DNA of 64,000 nucleotides from Rapana venosa. Its lineage: Eukaryota; Mollusca; Gastropoda; Neogastropoda; Muricidae. The stretch lies in contig CM054159.1 in assembly GCA_028751875.1 (NCBI GenBank), positions 12,794,658-12,858,657 on the forward strand, given 5' to 3'. The notes beneath the pieces were generated by a model. That model saw nothing but the letters and a program-made list of their open reading frames with translations. It was not told the DNA's origin and did no database searches. Positions within the stretch are counted from its first letter, which is position 1; each line of letters starts with the position of its first letter. Position numbers and translations under genes: made by a program. Positions 11,501 through 22,997 of this stretch are shown here, piece after piece.

Positions 11501-13590
11501 CTGAGGACACTTTGGGGATAGCAGAATATCCCCATTCTGAAAAGCTAATCGTCGAAATATACTAAAAATTCAGGGGATAGCAGAATATCCCATTCTGAAA
11601 GATAACGTCGAATATTACTTTTAAAACTCTGGGGATAGCAGTATTTCCCCCTTTGGAAAACTAAAGATTGGTCAAAAAACTGGAACTTTGGGGATACAGA
11701 ATATCCGCATTTCTGAAACTAAGGTCGACTTATGATGGGAAATCTGGGATAGAAGAGTTTCCCATTCTGAAATAATGTCGACTAGTCGACTATGAGTTTT
11801 GAGAACTCTGGGGATCGCAGAATATCCCATTCTGAAAAAACTAAGGTTTCAAAACTGAAAACTATGGGGATGCAGATATTCCACATCTCTGAAAAACTAA
11901 GATGACTAAATGAGAACTCTGGGGCGATAGCAGAATATCCCCATTCTGAAAACAAAGATCAACTAAACTGAACTCTGGGGGATAGCAGAATATCCCCATT
12001 CTGAAAAAACTTAAAACGTCGATCGAATAATATATGAGAACTCCGGGATTGCAGAATATCCCCATTCTAAAAACTAAAGTCCAATATATGAAGAACTCTG
12101 GGGATAGCAGAAATATCCCATTCTGAAAACTAAGTCGGACTATGCTGAGAAACTTGGGGAATAGCAGGAATATCCCATTCTGATAACTAACTCGTCGAAT
12201 AAACGGAGACCTCTGGGGGGTTGCGAAATATCCCATCTGAAAAACTTAGGTCTCGTCTATGCTGAGAAAACTCTGGGGATTGCGAATATCCCTTTCTGAA
12301 AACTAACGTTCGATATGCTGAGAACTCTGGGGATAGCAGATCATCCCCATTCTGAAAAACTAGGTCGACTATGCTGAGCACTCTGGGATAGCAGAACATC
12401 CCATTCTGAAAACTAAGGTCGGTCTATGTGAGAACTCTGGGGATTGCATGAACAGCCCATTCTGAAAACTAACTCGAACTATACTGAGAATCTGGGATAG
12501 CAGAATATCCCCATTCTGAAAGTCGACTATGCTGAGAACTCTGGGGATAGCAGAATATCCCCATTCTGAAAACTAAGATCAACTAAACTGAGAACTCTGG
12601 GGTTAGCAGAATATCCCCATTCTGAAAACTAAGATCAACTAAACTGAGAACTCTTGGGGATAGCAGAATATCCCCATTCTAAAAACTAACGTCGAATATA
12701 GTGAGAACTCTGGGGATAGCAGAATATCCCCATTCTAAAAACTAACGTCGAATATACTGAGAAAACTGGGGATAGCAGAATATCCCCATTCTGAAAACTA
12801 AGGTCGACTATGCTGAGACTTTGGGGATAGTAGAATATCCCCATTCTGAAAACTAACGTCAACTATACTGAGAACTCTGGAGATAGCAGAATATCCCCAT
12901 TCTGAAAACTAAAAGTCGAAACTGAGAACTCTGGGGATAGCAGAATATCCCCATTCTGAAACTAAGGTTGACTATGCTGAGACTTTGATAGCAGAATATC
13001 CCCATTCTGAAAACTAACGTCGAAACTGAAAACTCTGGGGACAGCAGAATATCCCCATTCTGAAAACTACCGTTGAATGTACTGAGAACTCTGGGGATAG
13101 AAGAATATCCCCATTCTGAAAACTAACATCAAATGTACCGAGAACTCTGGGGAAAGCAGAATATTCCCATTCTAAAACCTAACGTCAAATATACTAAGAA
13201 AACTAAGGTCCAATATACCAAGAACTCTGGGGATAGCAGAATATCCCCATTCTGAAAATCTAAGGTAGGCTATACCAAGAACTCTGTGGATAGCAGAATA
13301 TCCCCATTCTGAAAACCAAGTTTTGACTCTACTTGAGGATAGCAGAATATCCCCATTCTGAAAACTTAAGGTCTAATATACCAAGAACTTTGGGGATAAC
13401 AGAATATCCCCATTCTGAAAATCTAAGGTAGACTATACCAAGAACTCTGGGGATAGCAGAACATCCCCATTCCAAAAACCAAGGTCGACTATACTTGGGG
13501 ATAGCAGAATATCCCCATTCTAAAAACTAAGGTCTAATATACCAAGATCTTTGGGGATAGCAGAATATCCCCATTCTGAAAACTATGGTT
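11500..13590. repeat. 56-bp minisatellite with a hairpin in each unit
   Basis: About 36 units of roughly 56 bp. The hallmark is GGGGATAGCAGAATATCCCC, followed by ATTCTGAAAACTAAGGTCGA and GAGAACTCT. GGGGATA and TATCCCC are perfect inverted repeats around a 6-nt loop, so each intact unit can form a 7-bp stem. From about 11560 to 12480 the units suffer frequent single-base indels, while 12490-13590 is regular. The period is not a multiple of three, so short minus-strand frames such as 11862-12236 are not genes. Confidence 0.95.
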
Positions 13591-13814
13591 GATATCTTCC
13601 TAATCCTAATTTCCTTCCTCATTCCCATACTTCTAAACATAGGACCCAACCCAATATCGCAGTGGTGTCTCAATTCACGGAGTTTGTTGGCCAGAAAGCT
13701 CCAGAGTTGATGGGAGTTTCTGTAAACAAAAATAAGGAAATATAAATTAATATGACCATTAATTTTACTTCAGACAGAATAAGAGAATGTCTGTTATGTG
13801 TGTGATGTGCTTTG

Positions 13815-13817
13815 TGT

Positions 13818-13849
<32 letters not shown>

Positions 13850-14010
13850 GCGCGCGAGACGCGCGCACGCATTGTTGCAGGAGTAACACAAAGAGTGGGG
13901 GAGGGAATGAGTGGTGTGGGAGGGAAGAGAGAGAAAGACAGAGAGAAAGAGAGGGAGGAGAGAGAAAGAGAGGGAGAAGGAGGGAGAAGGAAAGAGAGAG
14001 AAAGATCGAG
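13815..14010. repeat. (GT)n and (GA)-rich simple repeats
   Basis: A (GT)n tract at 13818-13848 runs into CGCGCGAGACGCGCGC, and a GAGA-rich tract follows at 13915-14010. Frames over these on both strands are low-complexity and not genes. Confidence 0.9.
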
Positions 14011-14089
14011 CATGTGGGCATGCAAGAGTGCATGTGGGTGCATGTGGGCACACGCACGGAACATCTCAGGCACACGTGAAAACCATTCC

Positions 14090-14283
14090 AACGGACGTTA
14101 AGAATGTTCGACTTCAATCCCATGAGTCCATGAAGTCTTGAGTTCGAATCCCGGTAGCATCTGGTGAATTAAGGGTGGGGATTTTTATGATGTCCCAGAT
14201 CAACTTCAAGTGCAGCAGACCTGCCAGTGCCTTAATTCCCTTCGCATACACACACGCACGACGCACACGCACGCACGCACGCA

Positions 14284-14321
<38 letters not shown>

Positions 14322-14490
14322 GAAGATCATACAGATGCATGTTGATCCCTAATTCATGTCAGCATTTGGTGGGTTCGGGAAACACAAACATACCAGCACA
14401 TACATCCCCAAAGTCGGAATGTGGCTACCTTCATGGTGGGCAAAAACGGTCCCATACCCAAAATCTCACCAACCATTGGTTAACCTTGTT
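14090..14490 (+). mobile_element. SINE family C copy interrupted by (CACG/CA)n
   Basis: It has the family C head: GACTTCAATCCCAT, a TCCATGAAGTC stem and B box GTTCGAATCCCGG, then the body GGGGATTTTTA..GTGCAGACCTGCCAGTGCC and a 3' module AGTCGGAATGTGGCTACC..GGGCAAAAACGG. A (CACG)/(CA) microsatellite at about 14243-14320 has expanded within the body at the site where other copies read CATGCA. The head resembles a class II tRNA (Leu or Ser type) with a variable arm; that parentage is inference. Confidence 0.85.
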
Positions 14491-14499
14491 GCTCAAGTC

Positions 14500-15595
14500 A
14501 AGGAATGTAAAAAATAAAATTTTAAAAACCCAGCAAAAAGTGGGTGTAAACAACAATCCTTTCAGTATGATCCGTTTCAAAGAGTTCAAATGTTGCACTA
14601 CATGAAACAATGCTGTATCAGTGACTGTTGTGCCCACACACTACTGTTGTAGGCGTCTGCAGTTAGGCCCTATTCATAGTGTGTCAAAGACTGCCAAAAT
14701 TATTGTCCAGGCTTCTTTCCTTCCACCCGGCTCTTTTACGTCAACAGGCATTGACGTGTTTTGTGACGAAATTTCATCAAACAGTTGTGCCTCCAGATTC
14801 TCCCTCCCTGGGCTAGGTCCTAGACTTACCTCCGATTCTGTAGGGTCTACCAGTAGGCTAGCACAAGGCCTAGGCTAGTATGTATGTGCAAAACAGTCAT
14901 GTGTCTGTGTGCGTGCGTGTGCGCCTACGCGGGCATGTGCGCGCGTATTGCTGAGTGAATAGGTGCCAGTGCCTGCCTGCCAGCATCCATGCCTACTCAA
15001 ATGAACTCATCCAGACGTAATTATTAAATTAACTACAGTCTACCAAATACACAAGTGTCTGCAAAAATGTGACTATACTCACAATGAGATTTTTGCTGAA
15101 GTCGCACGCTACCACTGCAGTGGCTGTACAGTAGCATCATCAGCTGCAAGTAGGTTTTTTTTCTCATGAGGGGAAGTCTACTCTGGCCTCTGTTGGTGTG
15201 GTCTGCTGCTGCCTAGCTAGCGGCCAGTCAAGTCAAGGCCTAGGTGGAGTTATCAATTTCTGTCCGTAGTACGCAAAGTGGCCCGCATGTCGTCTTTCTG
15301 AAGCGTTCCTGTGAGCATAACGTTTTGGGTTGGTTCTGATTAGCACGTGATTCTGGTGTGATCAGCACTATGAATTCTACCGGGTTTTTGTCACATCTCG
15401 TTTTTACTCCCATTCAGTGCGTGCGCGCGCGGGGAACGTAAATGTAGGCCTGTATGCTCGTGCACGTGCTTCATGTGCATGCTTGCGTTTGTACATGTCC
15501 GTGGACAAGTGTGTCGGGTATGTGTGCATGTGAGCGGGTATGAAATGTTTGCAATCGTGCATTTGTTTCATTCTAATTTCTGTATTCTGTATGCA
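14500..15595. other. Spacer, no gene recognised
   Basis: About 1.1 kb, richer in GC than most of the window, with GT/GC-rich patches at 14880-14950 and 15418-15550. I see no gene. Confidence 0.4.
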
Positions 15596-15599
15596 CACG

Positions 15600-15770
15600 T
15601 TTAAGATCCCGTAATACATGTTGGCGTTCGGACGAACGTAGGCTTGCCGAGCATAGGCTACATCCCCGAAGTCGGAATGCGGCTACCTTTATGGTAGGCG
15701 AAAACGGTGGCATACGCAAATTCACATTGTGAACGACTGTGAGGACGGAAAAACAACACACACATTTATT
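15600..15770 (+). mobile_element. SINE family C, 3' fragment
   Basis: Starts at the GTTTAAGATCCCGTAATACA block found in full copies and continues into CATCCCCGAAGTCGGAATGC, GGCTACCTTTATGG and GGCGAAAACGG. The tRNA-like head is missing, as expected for a 5'-truncated or decayed copy. Confidence 0.75.
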
Positions 15771-16074
15771 GTTGAAAAAAATGCCTATCGGCCATGAAAC
15801 CTACTCAGGTGTTCCACCAAATGCATCGACAAGGTTACCAAGGTTACTGCTTATACCGTCAGTTTAGCCTACAAGATGTGATTCTATCAATTCCTAGTTG
15901 CGCAATGGAAAAACTGAAAATCTGATCTTTTTTTTTTTAAAAGCCCATCAGTTCAGCAAGGCACTGAACACATATGGAGTACACAGCATTTCACTTGCAT
16001 CATCATTTTCTGCAGCCATCATGCATGTAGCCTGCCTATGTTGGCAGGAGAGGGGAGGAGGGGGTATCACGCGA

Positions 16075-16283
16075 GATTGTTTTGTGCGTGTAATCTTGCA
16101 TTCCCTAGGGGGTTCGAGCCACCTCTGAGACACCGGTTGGAGAGGATTTTTCAATAGCCTACCCGGTCCCCCCCCCCCCAAAAAAAAGTCTTTGGATGAG
16201 ACTAAACCGAGGTCCCGAGTACGAACGCACACGGAACATCTTACGCACACGCTAAAACCCGTTCCGCTTTTGAAAGAGTAGGC
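16075..16283 (+). mobile_element. SINE family B, partial copy
   Basis: A B-box-like GGGTTCGAGCC near 16110 is followed by the family B core (GGATGAGACTAAACCGAGGT, then ACGGAACATCTTACGCACAC, GTTCCGCTTTTGAAAGAGTA). A poly-C/poly-A stretch interrupts it near 16168-16187. It is joined to a second partial copy immediately downstream. Confidence 0.75.
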
Positions 16284-16560
16284 CATTTCGTGTTCGATGG
16301 GATTTCCCCCTGGAATTATAAATACCAACCCCCGGATGAAACTATAAACCGATGCCCCGAGTACAAACGCACACGGAACATCTTAAGCACACGTTAAAAC
16401 CCGTTCCGCTTTTGGAAGTGTGCGCCATTTTGTGCTTGTATGAGCGAATGACCATTTTTTTAAATGCACGCACACAGGTGTGTTTAGACGTCGGTATGCG
16501 GCAACCTAAATGATGGGTAAACAGTGGTATACATAAGCATAAGCCGAGGAACAAAAAAAA
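16284..16560 (+). mobile_element. SINE family B body with a family C tail
   Basis: Begins within the TTTCCCCCTGGAATTA part of family B and repeats the core GGATGAAACTATAAACCGAT and GTTCCGCTTTTGGAAG. It then ends not with the usual AGTGCTTATTCCATTATCCT tail but with GTCGGTATGCGGCAACC..GGGTAAACAGTGG..AGCCGAGGAACAAAAA, the family C tail. This is a module swap between SINE families. Confidence 0.78.
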
Positions 16561-16607
16561 AATGCGACTTTTTCTCTGATCTGTCCTGAAAAACATATCC
16601 CCGTGTG

Positions 16608-16965
16608 ATAGGGACGCTATAGCCAAGTGGTTAAGACCTGTCGACTTCAATCCCACGGGTCCATGAAGTTGGGGTTCGAATCTCGGTTGCGTCTGGTGAT
16701 TCAAGAGCGGGAATTTTTACAATCTCCCAGGTCAGTTTCAAGTACAGACCAGCCAATGCCATAATTCCATCGTGTGCGTAGCCAATGCATGCAAAATATC
16801 TTGATATGCACGTTAAAGATCCGATTATTCATGTCAATGTTGGGTGGGTTAGGGAAACACGAACATACCCAGCACGCATTCCCGGCGTCGGAGTGCGGCT
16901 ACTTTGAAGGTGGGCAAAAACCATCTGGTGCGCGCGTTTGTATTTCTCAAAGCTTAAAAGGTTAT
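16608..16965 (+). mobile_element. SINE family C, near-complete copy
   Basis: Head GACGCTATAGCCAAGTGGTT (A box TAGCCAAGTGG), B box GGTTCGAATCTC, body with CAATCTCCCAGGTCAGTTTC, and the 3' module TCGGAGTGCGGCTACTTTGA and GGTGGGCAAAAACC. It ends in an A-rich stretch near 16970-16990. Non-coding; transcription would be by Pol III if active, but the boxes carry changes. Confidence 0.88.
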
Positions 16966-17261
16966 TAAGAGAACAAAACAAAACAAAACCGAGCATTTTA
17001 TATAGGCTACTCCAAGAGCGGCTCACTTTGTTGCTCCAGTTTTCCTATCAATGGCTGACTGATCATGACATAAAACAATGAATACAAGCTGGTCAAACAG
17101 CAAAAAGAAAAACGAAAAGATCCCATTGACATGGGTAAGATAGTGGTTTGGGCTCCGACACCCTAATCAGAAGCCAACAGTCGTGCCCCTTTGAATCTCC
17201 AATATGGCCTCCGTTTTTATGTTATCTTTTATGTTATCTTCCCAGCTCAAGTCCTATGCTG

Positions 17262-17620
17262 ATGGATGATGTTATATAGCCAAGTGGTTGAGACTTTATT
17301 CCCATGGTCCATGGAGTCGTGGGTTTGACTCTAGGCGGCGTCTGGTGAATTAAGGGTGGGGATTTTTACCATCTCCTCGGTCAACTTCAAGTGAAGACCT
17401 GCCAGTGCCCTAATTCCCTTCGTGTATGTACACATGCAGAAGCTGAAACATGCACGTTAAAAATCCTGTCATTCGTGTCAGCGTTCGATGGGTTATGGAA
17501 ACAGGAACGTACCCATCATACATTCCCGACGTCAGAATGCTACAACCATAATGGTGGGCAAAAACTGTCCCATGCAAAAATTCACCATTGGGGAACCTCT
17601 GTATCCAGGAACAAAAACAA
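17262..17620 (+). mobile_element. SINE family C copy
   Basis: GATGTTATATAGCCAAGTGG forms the A-box region, and a TCCATGGAGTCGTGGGTTTG stem/B-box region follows. Then come the standard body GGTGGGGATTTTTACCATCT and the tail CGACGTCAGAATGCTACAACC..GGTGGGCAAAAACTG. Same orientation as the copies at 14090 and 16608. Confidence 0.87.
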
Positions 17621-17624
17621 AAAT

Positions 17625-19215
17625 ATGGGGCTTGTCACAAATTTACAGGGATATCTGGACTAAGCTATTGTCACATCCTAAGAGGGGTCTGAATTTTGGA
17701 ACTGATGCCCAGCAGGAAAATCATGTAGGAACACATTGAATGCTATTACTAGGCCTAACCGTTGTTTTGAATGAAGCACTCAGCGTGCAGAGGATCACCT
17801 CTAGTTCATTCGAAACTTGTTGGAAAGATGGCAAAATGGAGAACTGCATAATGGAGCACAACTTAAGCACATATTAAACCTATCATTATTCTTTTGTTCA
17901 AATATTCACTGCAGCCTGAAAAGGTATTGGGTCAACAATATTCAGCTTGCTCAAGACACTTCCTAAAAATTACAATGCAGTGCCCCAACCACACCTAAGA
18001 GTTTTAAAAAGAAAAATCCAGTCACAGCAGGAGGAGGGCAGGGAAATCTTGCCCCACCTTGATAATCTAGTCAAGTTCTTTTTGGAATCCATAAAAAAAT
18101 AAAATAATATAAAAAACAAAACAAAATTAATCTTGCTTTATCCTAGACATGTAAAAACAATCAAGAATACTAAGCAAATCTGCATAAATAAACAATAGCA
18201 ATAGTTACCTGTAGCCTCAGGTCAAAGTTGCCCAAGGAGTGGTTTCATTCCCCTTGTAGACCTAGGCTTGTATCAGCCACCCTCAAGTGAAGGGTGTCGT
18301 TATCGATGCTGCTGTTGTTGCTGCTGCTGTTGTTGTCGGTAAGGAGTGAAGAGTATCTGCCAGTACCTACTGAAGTACTTGTACTTAACCACTGCTTTGT
18401 GAGTGAACAGTCATCATGAACAATGCATCATGGGACACCAGGGCTGACGGTGATAACTTGTCGCAGAAGAGCTCACAACTCTGTATGTTACAATAGGGTT
18501 GCACAGCATCATTATGGTTGTATAGCAGTGTTGTTTAAAGAATTGTAGGCCTACTATTTTTGTTGTCCCCCTTCGCCAAAGTGGGATGACTTGTGACCAC
18601 AGTCCCTAAATCGGATGTCTCCCTGGGATTATAGTTAACTGCAGCATTTCCTTCCTCATAAGCGTTTAATATCGGACTCACTTAACAATAATTGTTCAAA
18701 TTTTTCTACTTCCAAGACAATAACATTCAATTCATTGTCTCACCTACAGATGAATCTTTGCTACCAAAGACAGCCATTTTTTTCGCCATGCCCTGACCAA
18801 AAGGTTCTGGTCCCTGGCTGTTCTTTCTTCCTTCCCTCCCTACTGCACGCATGTTAGTGGTCTAAATTTATCACTGGCACCCTCTAAAACGCTCCCTGCA
18901 TCCCCCCAACAAGTTTCAGACACATTGTGTGAAAGCCACAAGATCTGTGTGATGGAAAAGTACTGCCCACTGGGAAGCACCATCGGCTGGGTCGTATTGA
19001 AATCTAGCAGAGGCCTCCTGTTACTGTCAGCTGTGGTCGTAACAGGGTCAAGTTGATTAATAAAGTATGTAAGATATGTTAAGAAAGTAAGTTTTATGTC
19101 ATTGTGATGAAGTGTCTATGGCAGTGTAATGTATAGTGACAGTGAAGGCTTGGGCCAATGTAAGGATTAACACAATCTCTACATTAAACCTTCCAGTAGG
19201 TGGCCTTTTTTTTCA
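17625..19215. other. Spacer of ~1.6 kb, no gene recognised
   Basis: Non-repetitive sequence apart from a CTG-type patch (GCTGCTGTTGTTGCTGCTGC) near 18307-18335. No long reading frame on either strand. It could contain regulatory or untranslated sequence that cannot be recognised from sequence alone. Confidence 0.4.
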
Positions 19216-19221
19216 TGTGCT

Positions 19222-19380
19222 GTGCTTTCTGGGTGTACAGCAACCCATGGTTTTTGAGAAGATATAAACCCCTTACCATACCTTCTGGGTGTACAGCAAC
19301 CCATGGTTTCAGAGTAGGCATAACTGGCTACCATACCTCCTGGGTGTAAAGCAACCCAGGGTGTCTGGAAAGGAACTCAA
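19222..19380. repeat. Short tandem repeat, ~56 bp x 3
   Basis: The segment CTGGGTGTACAGCAACCCAT recurs near 19229, 19285 and 19340 (third copy slightly changed), separated by about 56 bp. CCATACCT precedes the later copies. GGGTGTACAGCAACCC is itself an imperfect inverted repeat. Confidence 0.75.
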
Positions 19381-19384
19381 CCTC

Positions 19385-20880
19385 TAGCCTTGGGTGAAAC
19401 ACTAGGCCAAAATTCTTTCCCTTTGTTGTGGTTGCATAGCAATCCCATGATTTGAAGAGACTGCTCACTGCCCTAAGACTACATCCTGGATGTTGAGTAA
19501 CCTAAGCTGCCTACAGAGGAGTCTGCCTTTATGTGTAAGCAGGTTTGTAAGAAGGGACAGTGCTTTTCATACAATAGATCTAATACTTCAGGTGCATAAA
19601 AGGCATGCACGAAAACATACAACTCTCTCCAAATAAAAGAATTAAGAATTTTTTTTTTAAACCACATGCACTGGAGCTATCAGAAAAGAAAAAAGGGCCT
19701 GTTACTTTACAGTGCACTTGCCTAAATTTGCACTCTTCTGCCAATACCTTTACAACTGTGCTGATTATTAATTCAATATTTGTCTTTGATTTAATAATAA
19801 TAATTGATAGTGCAAGTATCACCAGATCTGCCCTAAGCATATCAATCTGTCTCATGATGTGTCTAAAGTTGATGTGTCAAAAACTCCAGATCAGCAGATA
19901 TCAATGTAATAGCATCCCACTTCCCCTTTGAATGCAATATCACATATGACCTACATAACAGTATGCCTTTGATGTTGTGGACCTTCCATCCCCACCCATT
20001 GAATGCACCTTGGTGGGTCTCTGTAGAAGTATGTGAGTGTGCATATGGACCCAGTACATGTGTAATAAATCAGAAGTGGAACAGATTGGCAAAACACAAG
20101 AAATGGTCAGTCCCACCTTCAAGTCCTTCTTCCTTCCAGGAGAAAAAAAAAAGAGAGCAAGAGAGACAAAGGCAAACACACACACACATGTGTGTGTGTT
20201 TGCGAGCGAGTATAAATACATCAATAAATAATTAATAAACGTATATATACATACATATATATACATAGACAGGGAAAGACAGACATACAGACAGATGGAG
20301 AAGCAACCGTTATTTTTGCTTTTTTTCTTACTCTGTTTATAAAAGTTATATATTGTATATAACTATATTGCTCCTTTGCTTCCTTGTTTGCAAATTTTTT
20401 ATAACAACAAACGTACTTGATTCTAGGTGCTCCCCATATTTGCTTTACATTCCTCATGAAATGGGGGAGGGGGGATATTATAATGATGTGATGGACTGAC
20501 CTGTCTGTCTGTGGGGGTGGGGGTGCAACTATGAGTTGGTAGATGAAGGTGATAAGTCAGAAGTAAAACAGACTGAAAATACATTCTTAGTCCAGCTCTC
20601 TATTCCTCCCTCCCCAACACACACATGTGCAAGCGCCCATGCGAGCTGTTTATCATAGTTTTGTTTATTATAGAGCTATGTAGCCGATTGTTTCTTTTGT
20701 TACTTTCTTTTTTATTTCTACTTCTCCTCTCTTGTTCCATTTCATTTTTGTCCCTGCCCTCAACAGCCAAAACCCCATCACCCTGCCAAGTGTACAACCT
20801 TTAGGTATGTGCATGCGTGTATACATTTGGATTTGTAAAAAAAACCCAAAAAATCCCTATTAATCGTAACTGGCTGCATG
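19385..20880. other. Spacer with simple repeats, no gene seen
   Basis: AT-rich sequence with CACACACACATGTGTGTGTG near 20176-20200 and TATATACATA-type repeats near 20240-20265. Two short stretches (about 20065-20110 and 20553-20590) share ATAA(A/G)TCAGAAGT and look like remote copies of one repeat. Frames overlap on both strands and none is recognisable. Confidence 0.4.
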
Positions 20881-20894
20881 TGAATGAGTAGGAT

Positions 20895-21055
20895 GAATGA
20901 AAGCGTTTTGATTTGTTTTTTGCAGGATATAGCGCTATATAAATTCCATTTATTATTATGTTCCATAGCTTTTTTGCTTTTGTGTGTTTTGTTGTTTTAG
21001 ATGTCTTGATGAAGCTAACAAAGATATGTGTTCAATGTACCATCTGAAGTAAGAG
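20895..21055 (+). mobile_element. SINE/LINE tail remnant plus repeat D fragment
   Basis: AGCGTTTTGATTTG followed by GCAGGATATAGCGCTATATA and AATTCCATTTATTATTAT is the 3' tail seen on SINE family A at 24680. Directly downstream, TAGATGTCTTGATGAAG..TTCAATGTACCATCTGAA matches the repeat D element at 30270 and 33905. Confidence 0.7.
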
Positions 21056-21059
21056 TTTT

Positions 21060-22620
21060 AGCCTACTTTGATACAGCGGGGTGTAGGAAGTGAGACACTC
21101 AGGCATGGGCCTGAGAGGTTTTCTGTGTGTGCTGATTATTTTTTTACCTCTCAGTTTATTCATATGTTTAGTACACTGTCAGTCTGTACAATCAAAAAGT
21201 TGTAAACATCTGTATTATTGTCTACCCCCCCTCTGCCATGCCCCCACCCCCTTCAAACACACAATGATACCATGCCTTGTATGTAGGCAGAGACCTAAAA
21301 AATAGCTATCTATCTCTGCCTGTCCGTCTGTATCTCTCTAAAACACACACATATCCATGCACACACACATCCACCCTCCTCCACACAGTGTGCACAAAAA
21401 CATGCACACCACACATTCACACTTTGATTTACTGCCTCAATCTCTAAAAAGTACAAGGCCTATCAATTCATGGGCCACCACAGCTTAGCAGGGAGCAAAA
21501 ATTCTCAGTACATGGACAGGTGTCCTAGCAACCAGGATGTAGAGAGCCTCACAGGACAATGATGTCATTCTAATGTCATAATGACTAAGGCCTCTTTGAA
21601 AGTCTGGGTGTGTACACACCCACAATGTACTGGGAGGTTTGGGGCTTATTAAGTCACTTTTTAAAAAAACACAATTATTTTTGTGGATGTGTGAGGCACA
21701 TGTTTATAGACAAAGTCATCAAATTTAACAATTCCCAAGTTATAGAGCAAAATATAGGGGTCTGGGTTAAAATACACCCACAGTGTATGGGGAAAGTTAA
21801 CTCAATGGAGTCACAGTGAAATGGATCCTGCCATTTTGTGGTGACGCATGATTTTGGCTATATTTTAAAAATTCAGCAGACTTACATAACACAATGACAT
21901 ACACATTATATATCATTGAAAAGTTTATGTCTACTTTTGAGATTGTTTCAGTTTTTCAATAGATGACTATTTTTAAATTTTTTTTTCAAAATATGTCACT
22001 GAATGCTGAAAAATAAAAAGTTTTGAAAATTAGGGCTGCGTATCTTACATGGCTTGAACATCAACTAGTCCCCTTCAAACAATGTGATGATTTTTCACCA
22101 AAGTTCCCTAAAGTTGGCTGAATCCATCTGATGTCACTTTTGGTACAACAGATTTTTTTAAAAAAAGAATCATAACACTGGAGAGCCTGAAATCCCAAAG
22201 ATATAACTTGACATGTCAAACAAACTTAGCCAACAGACACAAACTAGGCAATCTTATGGTCAAGGAAAGCAACTGTGTTTAGAAAAATTGCCCTACAGGC
22301 CAGAGTACTTTCCCCTCGAGTTTAACATCACTTGGTGTATTAAAAAAAATTTGTAATTCTGCCGAATCTAAGTTTCGGCAGGTCACAGTGAAGGAGAGGA
22401 GTGTAAGGAGTCATTGAGTTAAGGGAAAGAACCCCTCTTTCCCAGTACAAGTGCACCGTGTACATTTGTATGCAATGGTAACCCAGTAGTAGTGGGTGAT
22501 ATGAGGGGAAGGGTTAGTAGATGGTTGGTTGCCCAATAACCGGTTACCCACCCATAGGGCAAAGGTTAAAAAAATGTTTATGTCATTGTGATGAGGAGTC
22601 CATTTCCTTCCCTTAGTATA
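21060..22620. other. Spacer with one perfect hairpin, no gene seen
   Basis: AT-rich sequence. The only structure I noticed is an 8-bp perfect inverted repeat, CTGCCGAA (22359-22366) and TTCGGCAG (22374-22381), with a 7-nt loop. Frames at 21090-21305 and 21610-21819 are short and unrecognised. Confidence 0.4.
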
Positions 22621-22627
22621 ATTGTGA

Positions 22628-22997
22628 ATCACGGACACTATAGCCGAGTGGTTAAGACCATTCAACTTTAATGCCATGGGTCCATAAAGTCGTGCGTTCG
22701 AATCCCGGCAACATCTGGTGGATTAGAAGTGGGGATTTTTACAATCTCCCAGGTTAACCTCAAGTGCAGACCTACCAGTGCCTTAGATCCCTTTATGCAT
22801 ATACACATGCAGATCAAACATGCACATGAAAGATCCCGTAATTCATGGCAGCATCCGGTGGGTTACAGAAACACAGGCATACTCAGTATACACCCTGAAG
22901 TCAGAATGCGGCTACCTCTATGGAGGGCAAAAATAGTCGCATATGCAAAATCTTACCAAGGGTAAGCCTCTGAGCTCTTAGCCGAGGAACAAAAAAC
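22628..22997 (+). mobile_element. SINE family C, full-length-looking copy
   Basis: The clearest copy. ACACTATAGCCGAGTGGTTA carries an A box (TAGCCGAGTGG), ATAAAGTCGTGCGTTCGAAT and CCCGG give the variable arm and B box, and the body reads GTGGGGATTTTTACAATCTC. The tail is GTCAGAATGCGGCTACCTCT..TCTTACCAAGGGTAAGCCTC..AGCCGAGGAACAAAAA. It ends in an A-rich run at about 22989-23003, some 400 bp downstream of the RPL23 poly(A) signal (which is on the opposite strand). Confidence 0.9.

Noticed and set aside
8465..13590. CRISPR array
   Set aside because: The repeats are direct, head-to-tail minisatellites without unique spacers, in animal DNA with spliced genes; no cas genes.
22628..22710. Genuine tRNA-Leu/Ser gene on the plus strand
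   Set aside because: The same head is followed by the same non-tRNA body in several copies across the window, so it is a SINE family, not a tRNA.
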